Source: Clostridia bacterium
GTDB lineage: Bacteria; Bacillota_A; Clostridia; Oscillospirales; CAG-272
Length of the DNA stretch: 5,776 nucleotides
Direction: 5' to 3'
NCBI GenBank assembly: GCA_017395725.1
Contig: JAFQOB010000297.1
Span: forward strand, 1 to 5,776
Shown here: positions 1 to 5,772 of the stretch, one piece after another
Position numbering within the stretch: position 1 is the first letter of the stretch
How the letters are laid out: each line of letters starts with the position of its first letter
Program-made: the position numbers and the translations under genes
The notes under the pieces: generated by a model
What the model was told of the DNA's origin: nothing
Database searches by the model: none
The model's input: the letters and a program-made list of their open reading frames with translations, nothing else

Positions 1-204
1 ACCTCTGAAAGCATTTCACTCGTCAGAGTTATTTCCTGGTGCGTTATTCTGTTGGGACTTGTTTTTCTTGTTCTCGGTTATTATTTCCTCGTATCCTCAT
101 TCGCCTCGTTTGCTTGTTTCTTCTTAGGGCTGTGCCTACGTGTCGTCAAAAACGTTATTGAAAAAGCAACCGAAATAAAGACTGAAAACGATTTTACTAT
201 ATGA
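1..204 (+). CDS. DUF2975-like membrane protein, C-terminal part (5' end outside window)
   Basis: Frame 1 is open from the first base to a TGA at 202-204, giving 67 residues of the C-terminus; the start lies before the window. Two hydrophobic stretches are visible (about residues 7-32 and 33-49), followed by a charged tail, VVKNVIEKATEIKTENDFTI. A tail of this kind (hydrophobic helix, then K-N-V-x-E-K-A-x-E-I-K-x-E-N-D-x-T-I) is what I recall from DUF2975 proteins such as B. subtilis YoaS. These are small integral membrane proteins of unknown function, usually encoded just before a small XRE regulator. That is the arrangement here: the next gene starts 11 nt after the stop, and its ribosome binding site abuts the TGA. 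The family assignment rests on the tail motif and context, not on the whole protein. Confidence 0.75.
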   Translation, partial: TSESISLVRVISWCVILLGLVFLVLGYYFLVSSFASFACFFLGLCLRVVKNVIEKATEIKTENDFTI

Positions 205-209
205 GGTGA
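204..209 (+). promoter_or_regulatory. Ribosome binding site of the XRE regulator
   Basis: AGGTGA lies 6 nt before the ATG at 216 and overlaps the last base of the upstream TGA stop. This supports ATG 216 as the start and suggests translational coupling of the two genes. Confidence 0.75.
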
Positions 210-215
210 AAAACA

Positions 216-416
216 ATGATTATTATAAACCTCGACGTAATGATGGCAAAAAGAAAAATGTCGTTAAATGAACTCTCAGGCAAGGTCGGTATTACTCTTG
301 CTAACCTTTCTATCCTTAAAAACAATAAAGCAAAAGCCATACGCTTTTCTACCCTTGATGCAATTTGCAAAGCCCTCGACTGCAAGGTCGAAGACATAAT
401 CGAATACAGAGATTAA
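216..416 (+). CDS. Small XRE/Cro-CI family transcriptional regulator, YozG-like
   Basis: This is a 66-residue single-domain helix-turn-helix protein. It starts MIIINLDVMMAKRKMSLNEL and ends with D-I-I-E-Y-R-D. The HTH core covers roughly residues 15-62: a helix with S-L-N-E-L-S, the turn G-I-T-L-A-N, a recognition helix around L-S-I-L-K-N-N-K-A-K-A-I-R-F, then the F-S-T-L-D-A-I-C-K-A-L-D-C helix. The pattern (I-N-L-D-V-M at the start, K-A-K-A-I-R-F-S-T-L, closing E-Y-R) is the one I know from YozG-type regulators, which are full length at about 65-70 residues. It probably binds DNA as a dimer. Being downstream of a DUF2975 gene and upstream of another membrane protein, it most likely controls its own operon (inference). 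The operator, if any, would lie upstream of the window. Confidence 0.93.
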   Translation: MIIINLDVMMAKRKMSLNELSGKVGITLANLSILKNNKAKAIRFSTLDAICKALDCKVEDIIEYRD

Positions 417-435
417 CCCCACTAAAAAAACATAA

Positions 436-441
436 AAGGAG
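436..441 (+). promoter_or_regulatory. Ribosome binding site of the DUF4153/DUF4173-like gene
   Basis: AAGGAG sits 7 nt before ATG 449, in the 32-nt gap after the XRE gene. It decides the start. The open frame extends back to an ATG at 365, but that would overlap the regulator gene by 52 nt, adds a basic non-hydrophobic 28-residue stretch, and has no comparable binding site. Confidence 0.8.
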
Positions 442-448
442 TCTGTCT

Positions 449-2026
449 ATGGATAATAATAATCAACCGAAACGCATCTATTCTTCGGCTGAAACTGTTT
501 TCGCCTGGATATGCGTTATTGCTGGGTATCTGTTTTGCAGAGCCTATCCCGCAACTATTAATCCTTTTGGTACGTTAATTTTTACGGTTCTGTTATTCTG
601 CGTTACCGCAGTTATAATGGCATTAAACAATGCTTCCTTCGGTGTCGTTTCAATATTATCGGCTGTATCTGCATTGGCATTATCGTTTTCACTCATTTTT
701 ACTCAAAACAGCTTTATTCACTTTTTCGCTGCGTTTTACTGTATATGCGCCTACAGCCTTTTCATATATACTGCCTACGGTAATCACAACCCAAAAGATT
801 TTGCAAGGCTCTTCCCTTTGGACTTTCTTAAAGCGTTGATAATATCTCCCATAAAGTCGTTCTATAATCTCGGAAAAGGTCTTATCGCAAACGGCAAAAT
901 CAATACTAGGCCTATTCTAAAGCTGTTGCTTGGCGTTATTTCTACGGTAATCCCTACCGCAATTATCGTTCTCTTGCTCTCATACGACAGCGATTTCAGA
1001 GACCTACTTGACAATATTTTTGACTTTGATTTTAAAAAAATCGTTTCTCACGTTGGCAGCTTTATTCTCGGTATCCCTGTCGGCATGTATATCTACGGCG
1101 CTTTTATATCGGCTATAGATAAAAAAACAAAAAACGTCTGCTCCGAGGAAAAAGTTAAAAAAGGCATATCAAAAATAAAATTTGTTCCTCAGCTAACCGT
1201 TTTAGCGGCAATACTCCCTATTCTCGCCGTATACGTGCTCTTCTTTATTTCCCAATGGAAATATTATATTTCGGGATTTGTAGGCGTGCTCCCCGACGAG
1301 TTCAGCTATGCTCAATACGCAAGACAAGGCTTTTTCCAGCTTTGTACGGTATCGGTTATAAACTTTATTCTTATCTGCCTTATCGGCCTCTTCGTAAAAA
1401 GAAAGCTCGAAAAACCGTCTTTTGTTGAAAGATTCCTCTCCGTTCTTCTGTCGGTTTCTACGCTTATTCTTATAGCTACGGCATTGGCTAAAATGTTTAT
1501 GTATATTGATATTTACGGTCTTACACCTAAAAGGGTTTACGCAACCTGGTTTATGCTCGTTTTAGCTGTAATATTCGTTTTAGCAACAATAAAACAGTTT
1601 GCAACCAAGCTTCCGCTTATACTTATTGCTTCGTGTGTTGCGGTAGTTATGTTTTCTGTTCTCGCCTTCGCACAGACCGATAAAATCATTGCAGAATATA
1701 ACGTTGACAGATATCTCGACGGAACTTTAGATAACGTTGACATAAATATGCTTAAAGATTTGGGCGACGCTGCAATTCCCTCTATGGTTAGGTTACTTGA
1801 ATATTGGTCGGAAGACTATGACTATGACTACGAAATCTTCTTTAACGGTCAATTGGCAACACATCTGCATGGCAACTTCCCACAATCACCTGAATTCTGG
1901 GATTACAATAATCTGTGCAAAAATCTTAAAACTATGGCTCGTAACCGCGATAATAATGTTTGGAGCTATACTCTGCTTAGAAAAAATGCTAACGATTCCT
2001 TGAAAAAAATTGGATTGTGTAATTAA
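449..2026 (+). CDS. Polytopic membrane protein, DUF4153/DUF4173-like, function unknown
   Basis: 525 residues from ATG 449, chosen because AAGGAG lies 7 nt upstream. About eleven hydrophobic segments are visible: residues ~16-31, 40-59, 64-84, 88-108, 153-177, 202-222, 249-270, 297-316, 328-351, 364-382 and 388-407. A soluble C-terminal tail of ~115 residues follows. Motifs that I associate with the DUF4173 family are L-P-D-E-F-S-Y-A-Q-Y-A-R-Q-G-F-F at 281-296, Y-G-L-T-P-K-R-V-Y-A at 356-365, and the post-membrane stretch A-E-Y-N-V-D-R-Y-L at 415-423 followed by D-A-A-I-P-S-M at 440-446. The tail has an acidic tyrosine-rich run at 454-461 encoded by a short GACTAT-type repeat. No catalytic motif is recognised. 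It is the last gene of the three-gene cluster with the DUF2975-like protein and the XRE regulator, so a shared regulatory or envelope role is likely but unproven. Coding status is certain; the family name comes from memory of motifs. Confidence 0.85.
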   Translation: MDNNNQPKRIYSSAETVFAWICVIAGYLFCRAYPATINPFGTLIFTVLLFCVTAVIMALNNASFGVVSILSAVSALALSFSLIFTQNSFIHFFAAFYCICAYSLFIYTAYGNHNPKDFARLFPLDFLKALIISPIKSFYNLGKGLIANGKINTRPILKLLLGVISTVIPTAIIVLLLSYDSDFRDLLDNIFDFDFKKIVSHVGSFILGIPVGMYIYGAFISAIDKKTKNVCSEEKVKKGISKIKFVPQLTVLAAILPILAVYVLFFISQWKYYISGFVGVLPDEFSYAQYARQGFFQLCTVSVINFILICLIGLFVKRKLEKPSFVERFLSVLLSVSTLILIATALAKMFMYIDIYGLTPKRVYATWFMLVLAVIFVLATIKQFATKLPLILIASCVAVVMFSVLAFAQTDKIIAEYNVDRYLDGTLDNVDINMLKDLGDAAIPSMVRLLEYWSEDYDYDYEIFFNGQLATHLHGNFPQSPEFWDYNNLCKNLKTMARNRDNNVWSYTLLRKNANDSLKKIGLCN

Positions 2027-2034
2027 TTTCTCCC

Positions 2035-2056
2035 GGACAGTCGAGGACGCCTGTCC
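2035..2056. repeat. Hyphenated palindrome, possible dispersed intergenic repeat
   Basis: GGACAG (2035-2040) and CTGTCC (2051-2056) form a 6-bp perfect inverted repeat around a GC-rich 10-base loop, starting 8 bases after the stop codon of the membrane-protein gene. The GC content stands out from the AT-rich flanks. It is not followed by a T-run on the plus strand, so it is a poor intrinsic terminator. The compact palindrome with GC-rich arms in an intergenic gap resembles a REP-like dispersed element. A single copy in the window cannot prove that. Confidence 0.4.
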
Positions 2057-2120
2057 CTACAATGTAATTGTTTGTTTTGTAAACAGAGGTATTGATTATA
2101 TTTAGCCTTATAACATAACA

Positions 2121-2148
2121 ATATCCCCCACGTTTCGCGGGGGATATT
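2121..2148. terminator. Outer hairpin, decayed copy of the glmS terminator
   Basis: ATATCCCCC pairs with GGGGGATAT around ACGTTTCGC. The inner CG/CG also pairs, leaving one A-C mismatch compared with the perfect copy at 2244-2272. It lies between the convergent genes, so it may stop transcription from either side. Neither flank has a strong T-run; TATTTATACTGTTATT on the plus strand is the most T-rich. Confidence 0.6.
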
Positions 2149-2159
2149 TATACTGTTAT

Positions 2160-2242
2160 TCGTTCTACCTTTTACGCTCTTAGCGAGGTTCTTCTATTTT
2201 TTCGATGTCACAGCCTTTCTTTTTTGCCGTGTGATAACTTAA
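2160..2242 (-). pseudogene. Frameshifted remnant of the glmS 3' end
   Basis: Read on the minus strand, this encodes L-S-Y-H-T-A-K-K-K-G-C-D-I-E-K, matching L-S-Y-Y-T-A-K-K-K-G-C-D-I-D-K at residues 584-598 of the intact GlmS next door. A one-base insertion in an A-run then shifts the frame to a stop (after I-E-E-P-R). A second one-base insertion lies near the former end, and the position of the original TGA now reads CGA. The remaining bases still align with the N-L-A-K-S-V-T codons of glmS. It has no start codon or ribosome binding site and cannot make a useful protein. It is either half of a local tandem duplication or the leftover end of an earlier, slightly different glmS allele. Confidence 0.85.
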
Positions 2243-2243
2243 C

Positions 2244-2272
2244 AATATCCCCCGCGTTTCGCGGGGGATATT
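2244..2272 (-). terminator. glmS intrinsic-type terminator hairpin
   Basis: A perfect 13-bp stem (AATATCCCCCGCG with CGCGGGGGATATT) closes a TTT loop. It starts 11 bases after the glmS stop codon, the expected place for a rho-independent terminator. The stem has a strong GC core and an A/T-rich outer part, but the following minus-strand bases (GTTAAGTTAT) are only moderately T-rich. Because it is symmetrical, it may also block read-through from the plus-strand operon. Confidence 0.75.
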
Positions 2273-2283
2273 TATACTATTAT

Positions 2284-4113
2284 TCATTCTACCGTTACGC
2301 TCTTAGCGAGGTTCTTCGGTTTATCGATGTCACAGCCTTTCTTTTTTGCTGTGTAGTAACTCAACAGTTGTAGGGGAACTATCTGTAAAGAAACGGTAAA
2401 CTGAGGTAGCGTATCGGGAACGATAAAAGTATTCTCAAATTCAGCAACAAGCTCTTTGTTCTTGTCTGTAGTAACAACAAGCATATCTGCCCCTCTTGCC
2501 ATTACTTCGCAAATGTTGCTGTAGGTCTTGCCGAATATTTCTCCGTCTGCGGCAAGGGCAACAACCGGTACTCCGGGGTCAACAAGGGAAAGGGTTCCGT
2601 GCTTAAGTTCGCCTGCCGCATAGCTTTCCGAATGTATATAGCTTATTTCCTTCATCTTCAAAGATGCTTCAAGTGACGCCGCATAGTCAAGCCTTCTTCC
2701 GATAAAGTATATATCCGTAGCCTTCGCAAACTGCTCGGCATAGCTTTCTGCCTTTTCTATATTGCGTTCTATCGTCATCTGTATCTTGTGAGGAAGGGCT
2801 GCTAACTCATAAGTCATTCGCTTTTCTTCCTCAGAGGTTATCTTGCCGTTTCCCTTGGCAAGTCTTATCGCCAATGCATACAAAACTGCAAGTTGAGCGC
2901 TGTATGCTTTAGTCGTTGCTACGGCAACCTCTCTTCCGGCTTTTGTATATATAACGTTGTCACTTTCATTAGCTATTGCACTTCCGCTTACATTTACTAT
3001 AGACAGTATCTTCGCTCCCTTTTGTTTTGCAAGTCGAAGTGCCGCTAACGTATCTGCAGTTTCACCGCTTTGGCTTATAAACACCGCCAACGTATGCTCG
3101 TCAATAAGCGGGTCTACGTATCTGAACTCAGAAGCAATTTCCGCCGATGCTCTGATATTGCCCATAGACTCTATAAGCTGTTTGCCTACAACTCCTGCGT
3201 GATATGCTGAACCGCAAGCAACTATAACAACCTCTCTTAAGTCATTTTTTATATATTCATCTGTAATATCAACGTCGCCGAGACATATTCCGTTATTCTT
3301 TATAAGGGGTAATACGGTATCTCTTACTGCATTAGGCTGCTGAAGCATCTCAAGCATCATATAATGCTCATACCCCTGCTTATCGGCTGTAAGCTCTCCA
3401 ACCTCTATCTTAACGGCGCTCTTTTCTATAGGCTCACCGTCTTTACCGTAAAATGCTATTGTTTTCTGGTTCAATACGCATATTTCGCCATTCTTTACTG
3501 GATAGTATTCATTGGCATAAGCTGAAATAGCTCCCGCATCAGAGCATATAAAACCGCTGTCGGCTGTCTTTGCCGCAACCATCGGACTTGCCATTGCAGT
3601 ACTGAAAATCGTATCGGGATAATCTGTACAAAGAACACCTAACGCATACGAGCCTTTGAGAAGTGACGTAACCTTGCTTATGGTCTCCACAACGTTTCCG
3701 TTATAATATTTGGATAAAAGATGAACCACCTTTTCGGTGTCTGTCTCTGAATTATAACCTACACCCTCAAGCTCCGTTTCTGCTAACTCATTTGAGTTCT
3801 CAATTATACCGTTATGAACAATAGCAAATTTTCTGTCGTGGCTGAAATGGGGGTGGGCATTGTTCTCAGAGGGGCCTCCGTGAGTTGCCCAACGTGTATG
3901 ACCTATGCCCACAAAACCGTTTAGGTTATTTCCTTCGGCAGCTTCACGTAAACCTACAAGTCTGCCTACCGTCTTACACGAATCAATTATTCCCTTTTCG
4001 TCAAAAACTGCAATTCCCGCTGAATCGTAGCCTCTGTATTCCAAACATTCAAGTCCTTTTAAAATATAGGGCACTGCATTGTCGCTTCCAACCCTACCTA
4101 TAATTCCACACAT
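2284..4113 (-). CDS. glmS: Glutamine-fructose-6-phosphate aminotransferase (isomerizing), GlmS
   Basis: A cytoplasmic enzyme that makes glucosamine-6-phosphate and glutamate from fructose-6-phosphate and glutamine, the first committed step to UDP-GlcNAc and peptidoglycan. The 609 residues equal the usual family length. The N-terminal glutaminase domain (~1-240) begins MCGIIGRVG, with Cys2 becoming the catalytic nucleophile after Met removal. It has G-H-T-R-W-A-T-H-G at 71-79, N-G-I-I-E-N at 101-106 and S-E-T-D-T-E at 122-127. The first SIS domain (~290-420) has V-A-C-G-S-A-Y-H at 298-305 and S-Q-S-G-E-T at 347-352. The second SIS domain (~460-600) has K-E-I-S-Y-I-H-S-E at 488-496 and G-E-L-K-H-G at 501-506. 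The C-terminus N-L-A-K-S-V-T-V-E is the conserved sugar-site tail. All key residues are present, so it should be active. It follows glmM by 12 nt, so the two are probably cotranscribed and coupled. No space exists for a glmS ribozyme directly upstream. Confidence 0.98.
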   Translation of the reverse strand: MCGIIGRVGSDNAVPYILKGLECLEYRGYDSAGIAVFDEKGIIDSCKTVGRLVGLREAAEGNNLNGFVGIGHTRWATHGGPSENNAHPHFSHDRKFAIVHNGIIENSNELAETELEGVGYNSETDTEKVVHLLSKYYNGNVVETISKVTSLLKGSYALGVLCTDYPDTIFSTAMASPMVAAKTADSGFICSDAGAISAYANEYYPVKNGEICVLNQKTIAFYGKDGEPIEKSAVKIEVGELTADKQGYEHYMMLEMLQQPNAVRDTVLPLIKNNGICLGDVDITDEYIKNDLREVVIVACGSAYHAGVVGKQLIESMGNIRASAEIASEFRYVDPLIDEHTLAVFISQSGETADTLAALRLAKQKGAKILSIVNVSGSAIANESDNVIYTKAGREVAVATTKAYSAQLAVLYALAIRLAKGNGKITSEEEKRMTYELAALPHKIQMTIERNIEKAESYAEQFAKATDIYFIGRRLDYAASLEASLKMKEISYIHSESYAAGELKHGTLSLVDPGVPVVALAADGEIFGKTYSNICEVMARGADMLVVTTDKNKELVAEFENTFIVPDTLPQFTVSLQIVPLQLLSYYTAKKKGCDIDKPKNLAKSVTVE

Positions 4114-4123
4114 TTTTTAAATA

Positions 4124-4129
4124 CCTCAC
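4124..4129 (-). promoter_or_regulatory. glmS ribosome binding site overlapping the glmM stop codon
   Basis: On the minus strand GTGAGG lies 10 nt before the glmS ATG (4111-4113). Its central TGA (4126-4128) is the glmM stop codon. Ribosomes ending on glmM would therefore sit on the glmS initiation region, which suggests translational coupling. The spacing is slightly long. Confidence 0.65.
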
Positions 4130-5766
4130 TTATCTTTTCGGCTTAGTCCAAGACTGTTTATCAGTTCTTCCACCTTAGCCGTATAACCTTCACATATCTT
4201 TTGGCTGCCGCTTTCTGCCATTATTCTTACAACCGGTTCAGTTCCGCTTTCCCGAAGCAATATTCTGCCGTCATTTCCCAATTCCTCGGTTATCTCCGCA
4301 ATCATTGCCTTAACCTGTTCGTTATTCGCAACTGCCGCCTTATCGTTTACCTGCACGTTTCTTATAGATTGGGGATACATAGTTACAGGAGAAGCAAGTT
4401 CACTCAAAACCGTCTTTCTGTCTATCATCTCTTCAAGAAGCATAATTGCTGTCAATATACCGTCGCCTGTCGTCGCATATTTTCTGATTATCGTATGTCC
4501 CGACTGCTCTCCACCTAAATAATAGTCGTTCTCTATCATTGCATCGTGTACGTATCTGTCGCCTACGGTTGTTTGTATATATCCTATACCCGCTTCATCA
4601 AGAGCCTTATAAAGCCCCATATTTGACATTATTGTGGTTACAACCTTATTCCCCGGCAAAAGTCCCTTATCACGCAATCTTCTTGCAAGTATATACAAAA
4701 CGTGGTCGCCGTTTACGATATTTCCCTTTTCGTCAACTGCAATACATCTGTCAGCATCTCCGTCAAATGCAAAACCAACGTCCATCTTATGCTCTCTTAC
4801 GTATTTGCGCAACGCGCCTATATGGGTCGAACCTGCCTGTTCGTTTATATTAACTCCGTCAGGCTCTGCGTTTATAACGTAAACCTGAGCTCCGAGCGCG
4901 CTGAATACCGACCTTGCTATCATCCACGAAGAACCATTCGCACAATCAAGCACCACTTTTAAATCTCTGTATGAGTTCGCCGCAACCGATATAAGAAAGC
5001 CTACGTATCTGTTTCTTCCCGCAACATAGTCTATTACACAGCCCACCTTTTCGCGTGTAGCCAATGGAATGTCCTCTTCTTCAACACCAAGCTTTGACAA
5101 GTCGCCGTCAATATAATCCTCAATAAGTGCCAAGGTATTGTCGTCCATCTTTTCGCCCGCACTGTTTATAAGCTTTATTCCGTTATCAAAAAACGGATTG
5201 TGTGACGCCGATATCATAACACCGCAATCAAACATATCCTGTCTTACAACGTAAGATACGCTTGGGGTTGTGGTAACGTGAAGCATATATGCATCTGCTC
5301 CCGATGAGGTTATTCCCGCTACTATCGCATACTCAAGCATATAACTCGAACGTCTTGTATCCTTTCCGATTACCACCCTTGCCTTACGGTTGTCAGAATG
5401 TGTCTTTGTATAATACCACCCTAAAAATCTTCCTATCTTAAATGCGTGAATAGCCGTCAGCTTCTCATTTGCTTCCCCTCTGAAACCGTCAGTGCCAAAA
5501 TATCTGCCGTTAAATACTACCGATTCCTTAGGTCTGAACAACGTTTCTGTATAAGTAGGTGCTAACGGTATCTCGTCACGTAACAAATCGTCTGTAGTAA
5601 CGTTAAATAAAGACGAAAGCTGAAGTATCTTCCCAACCTCCGGTACAGACTGGTCCGATTCCCACTTTGATACCGATTGGCGAGACACCTCAAGTCTTTC
5701 TGCCAACTGCTCTTGGGATATCTGCATAGCTGTACGAAGTATTGCTATCTTCTGTCCTATGGTCAT
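4126..5766 (-). CDS. glmM: Phosphoglucosamine mutase GlmM with N-terminal XRE helix-turn-helix domain
   Basis: 546 residues, about 100 more than ordinary GlmM (~445-450). Residues ~5-62 form an XRE/Cro-CI HTH: I-L-R-T-A-M-Q-I-S-Q-E-Q-L-A-E-R-L, then E-V-S-R-Q-S-V-S-K-W-E, then V-P-E-V-G-K-I-L-Q-L and D-D-L-L. After a linker (~66-86), a complete alpha-phosphohexomutase begins at G-R-Y-F-G-T-D-G-F-R-G (87-97). The catalytic loop is S-A-S-H-N-P, with Ser188 the expected phosphoserine. The Mg site is D-G-D-A-D-R (335-340), the sugar loop G-G-E-Q-S-G-H (418-424), and the phosphate loop R-E-S-G-T-E-P (505-511). The enzyme interconverts glucosamine-6- and glucosamine-1-phosphate in the cytoplasm, directly after GlmS in the pathway. 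The ATG at 5764-5766 has AGGA 6 nt upstream. No in-frame ATG or GTG exists near the normal GlmM start, so the HTH is really part of the product. A DNA-binding regulatory role for the extension is inference. An assembly error joining two genes is the main alternative. Confidence 0.95.
   Translation of the reverse strand: MTIGQKIAILRTAMQISQEQLAERLEVSRQSVSKWESDQSVPEVGKILQLSSLFNVTTDDLLRDEIPLAPTYTETLFRPKESVVFNGRYFGTDGFRGEANEKLTAIHAFKIGRFLGWYYTKTHSDNRKARVVIGKDTRRSSYMLEYAIVAGITSSGADAYMLHVTTTPSVSYVVRQDMFDCGVMISASHNPFFDNGIKLINSAGEKMDDNTLALIEDYIDGDLSKLGVEEEDIPLATREKVGCVIDYVAGRNRYVGFLISVAANSYRDLKVVLDCANGSSWMIARSVFSALGAQVYVINAEPDGVNINEQAGSTHIGALRKYVREHKMDVGFAFDGDADRCIAVDEKGNIVNGDHVLYILARRLRDKGLLPGNKVVTTIMSNMGLYKALDEAGIGYIQTTVGDRYVHDAMIENDYYLGGEQSGHTIIRKYATTGDGILTAIMLLEEMIDRKTVLSELASPVTMYPQSIRNVQVNDKAAVANNEQVKAMIAEITEELGNDGRILLRESGTEPVVRIMAESGSQKICEGYTAKVEELINSLGLSRKDK
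5572..5766 (-). other. XRE-type DNA-binding domain at the N-terminus of GlmM
   Basis: This marks the codons for residues 1-65 of the fused protein. The domain keeps the hallmarks of a functional HTH: S-Q-E-Q-L-A at helix 2, V-S-R-Q-S-V-S-K-W-E as recognition helix, and the P-E-V-G-K-I-L-Q-L-S-S-L-F-N-V-T-T-D-D-L-L trailing helices typical of stand-alone clostridial XRE repressors. No decay (stop or frameshift) is seen. Its target is unknown; the promoter of this operon, just outside the window, is the natural candidate. Confidence 0.88.
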
Positions 5767-5772
5767 TTTCTT

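Larger units (their letters stand above)
2027..2283. other. Convergent intergenic region with duplicated glmS tail and terminators
   Basis: This is the 257-base gap between the converging membrane-protein gene and glmS. From left to right it contains a hyphenated palindrome (2035-2056), about 50 AT-rich bases with no recognised feature, a hairpin (2121-2148), a broken copy of the glmS 3' end (2160-2242), and a second, perfect hairpin (2244-2272). No intact gene was found in it on either strand. Confidence 0.85.
2110..2366. repeat. Tandem duplication of glmS 3' end plus terminator (two units)
   Basis: The unit at 2110-2233 (124 bases) is repeated at 2234-2355 (122 bases) with about ten substitutions and two single-base indels, so roughly 90% identity by hand alignment. 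The second unit covers the last ~23 codons of the functional glmS and its hairpin; the first holds the same elements in decayed form. A short related sequence of the form RTAAC-NN-AACA sits at both outer ends and at the junction (2110-2120, 2234-2244, 2356-2366), which could be the homology that seeded the duplication. Confidence 0.9.

Noticed and set aside
365..448. Upstream extension of the DUF4153/DUF4173-like gene to an ATG at 365
   Set aside because: It would overlap the XRE gene in another frame, has no good ribosome binding site, and adds a basic stretch unlike a membrane protein start. AAGGAG before ATG 449 fits better.
1814..1831. GACTAT-type microrepeat in the tail of the membrane protein
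   Set aside because: Three copies encoding D-Y-D-Y-D-Y are too few to suggest phase variation, and the unit is 6 bases, so copy changes would keep the frame.
2110..2366. Repeats as a CRISPR array or integration site
   Set aside because: There are only two long adjacent units without spacers, and both are explained as the glmS end plus terminator. There is no cas gene, integrase or tRNA nearby.
2957..4103. Plus-strand open frames opposite glmS
   Set aside because: They are antisense to conserved glmS codons, with no supporting start signals or recognisable domains.
4114..4125. Transcription promoter or leader between glmM and glmS
   Set aside because: Only 12 bases are available and they are fully used by translation signals. 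An internal promoter inside glmM cannot be excluded but none was recognised.
4201..4962. Several plus-strand open frames of 82-105 codons opposite glmM
   Set aside because: They lie wholly antisense to a well-conserved enzyme gene, overlap one another, are unlike known proteins and lack ribosome binding sites. They are shadows of glmM codon usage.
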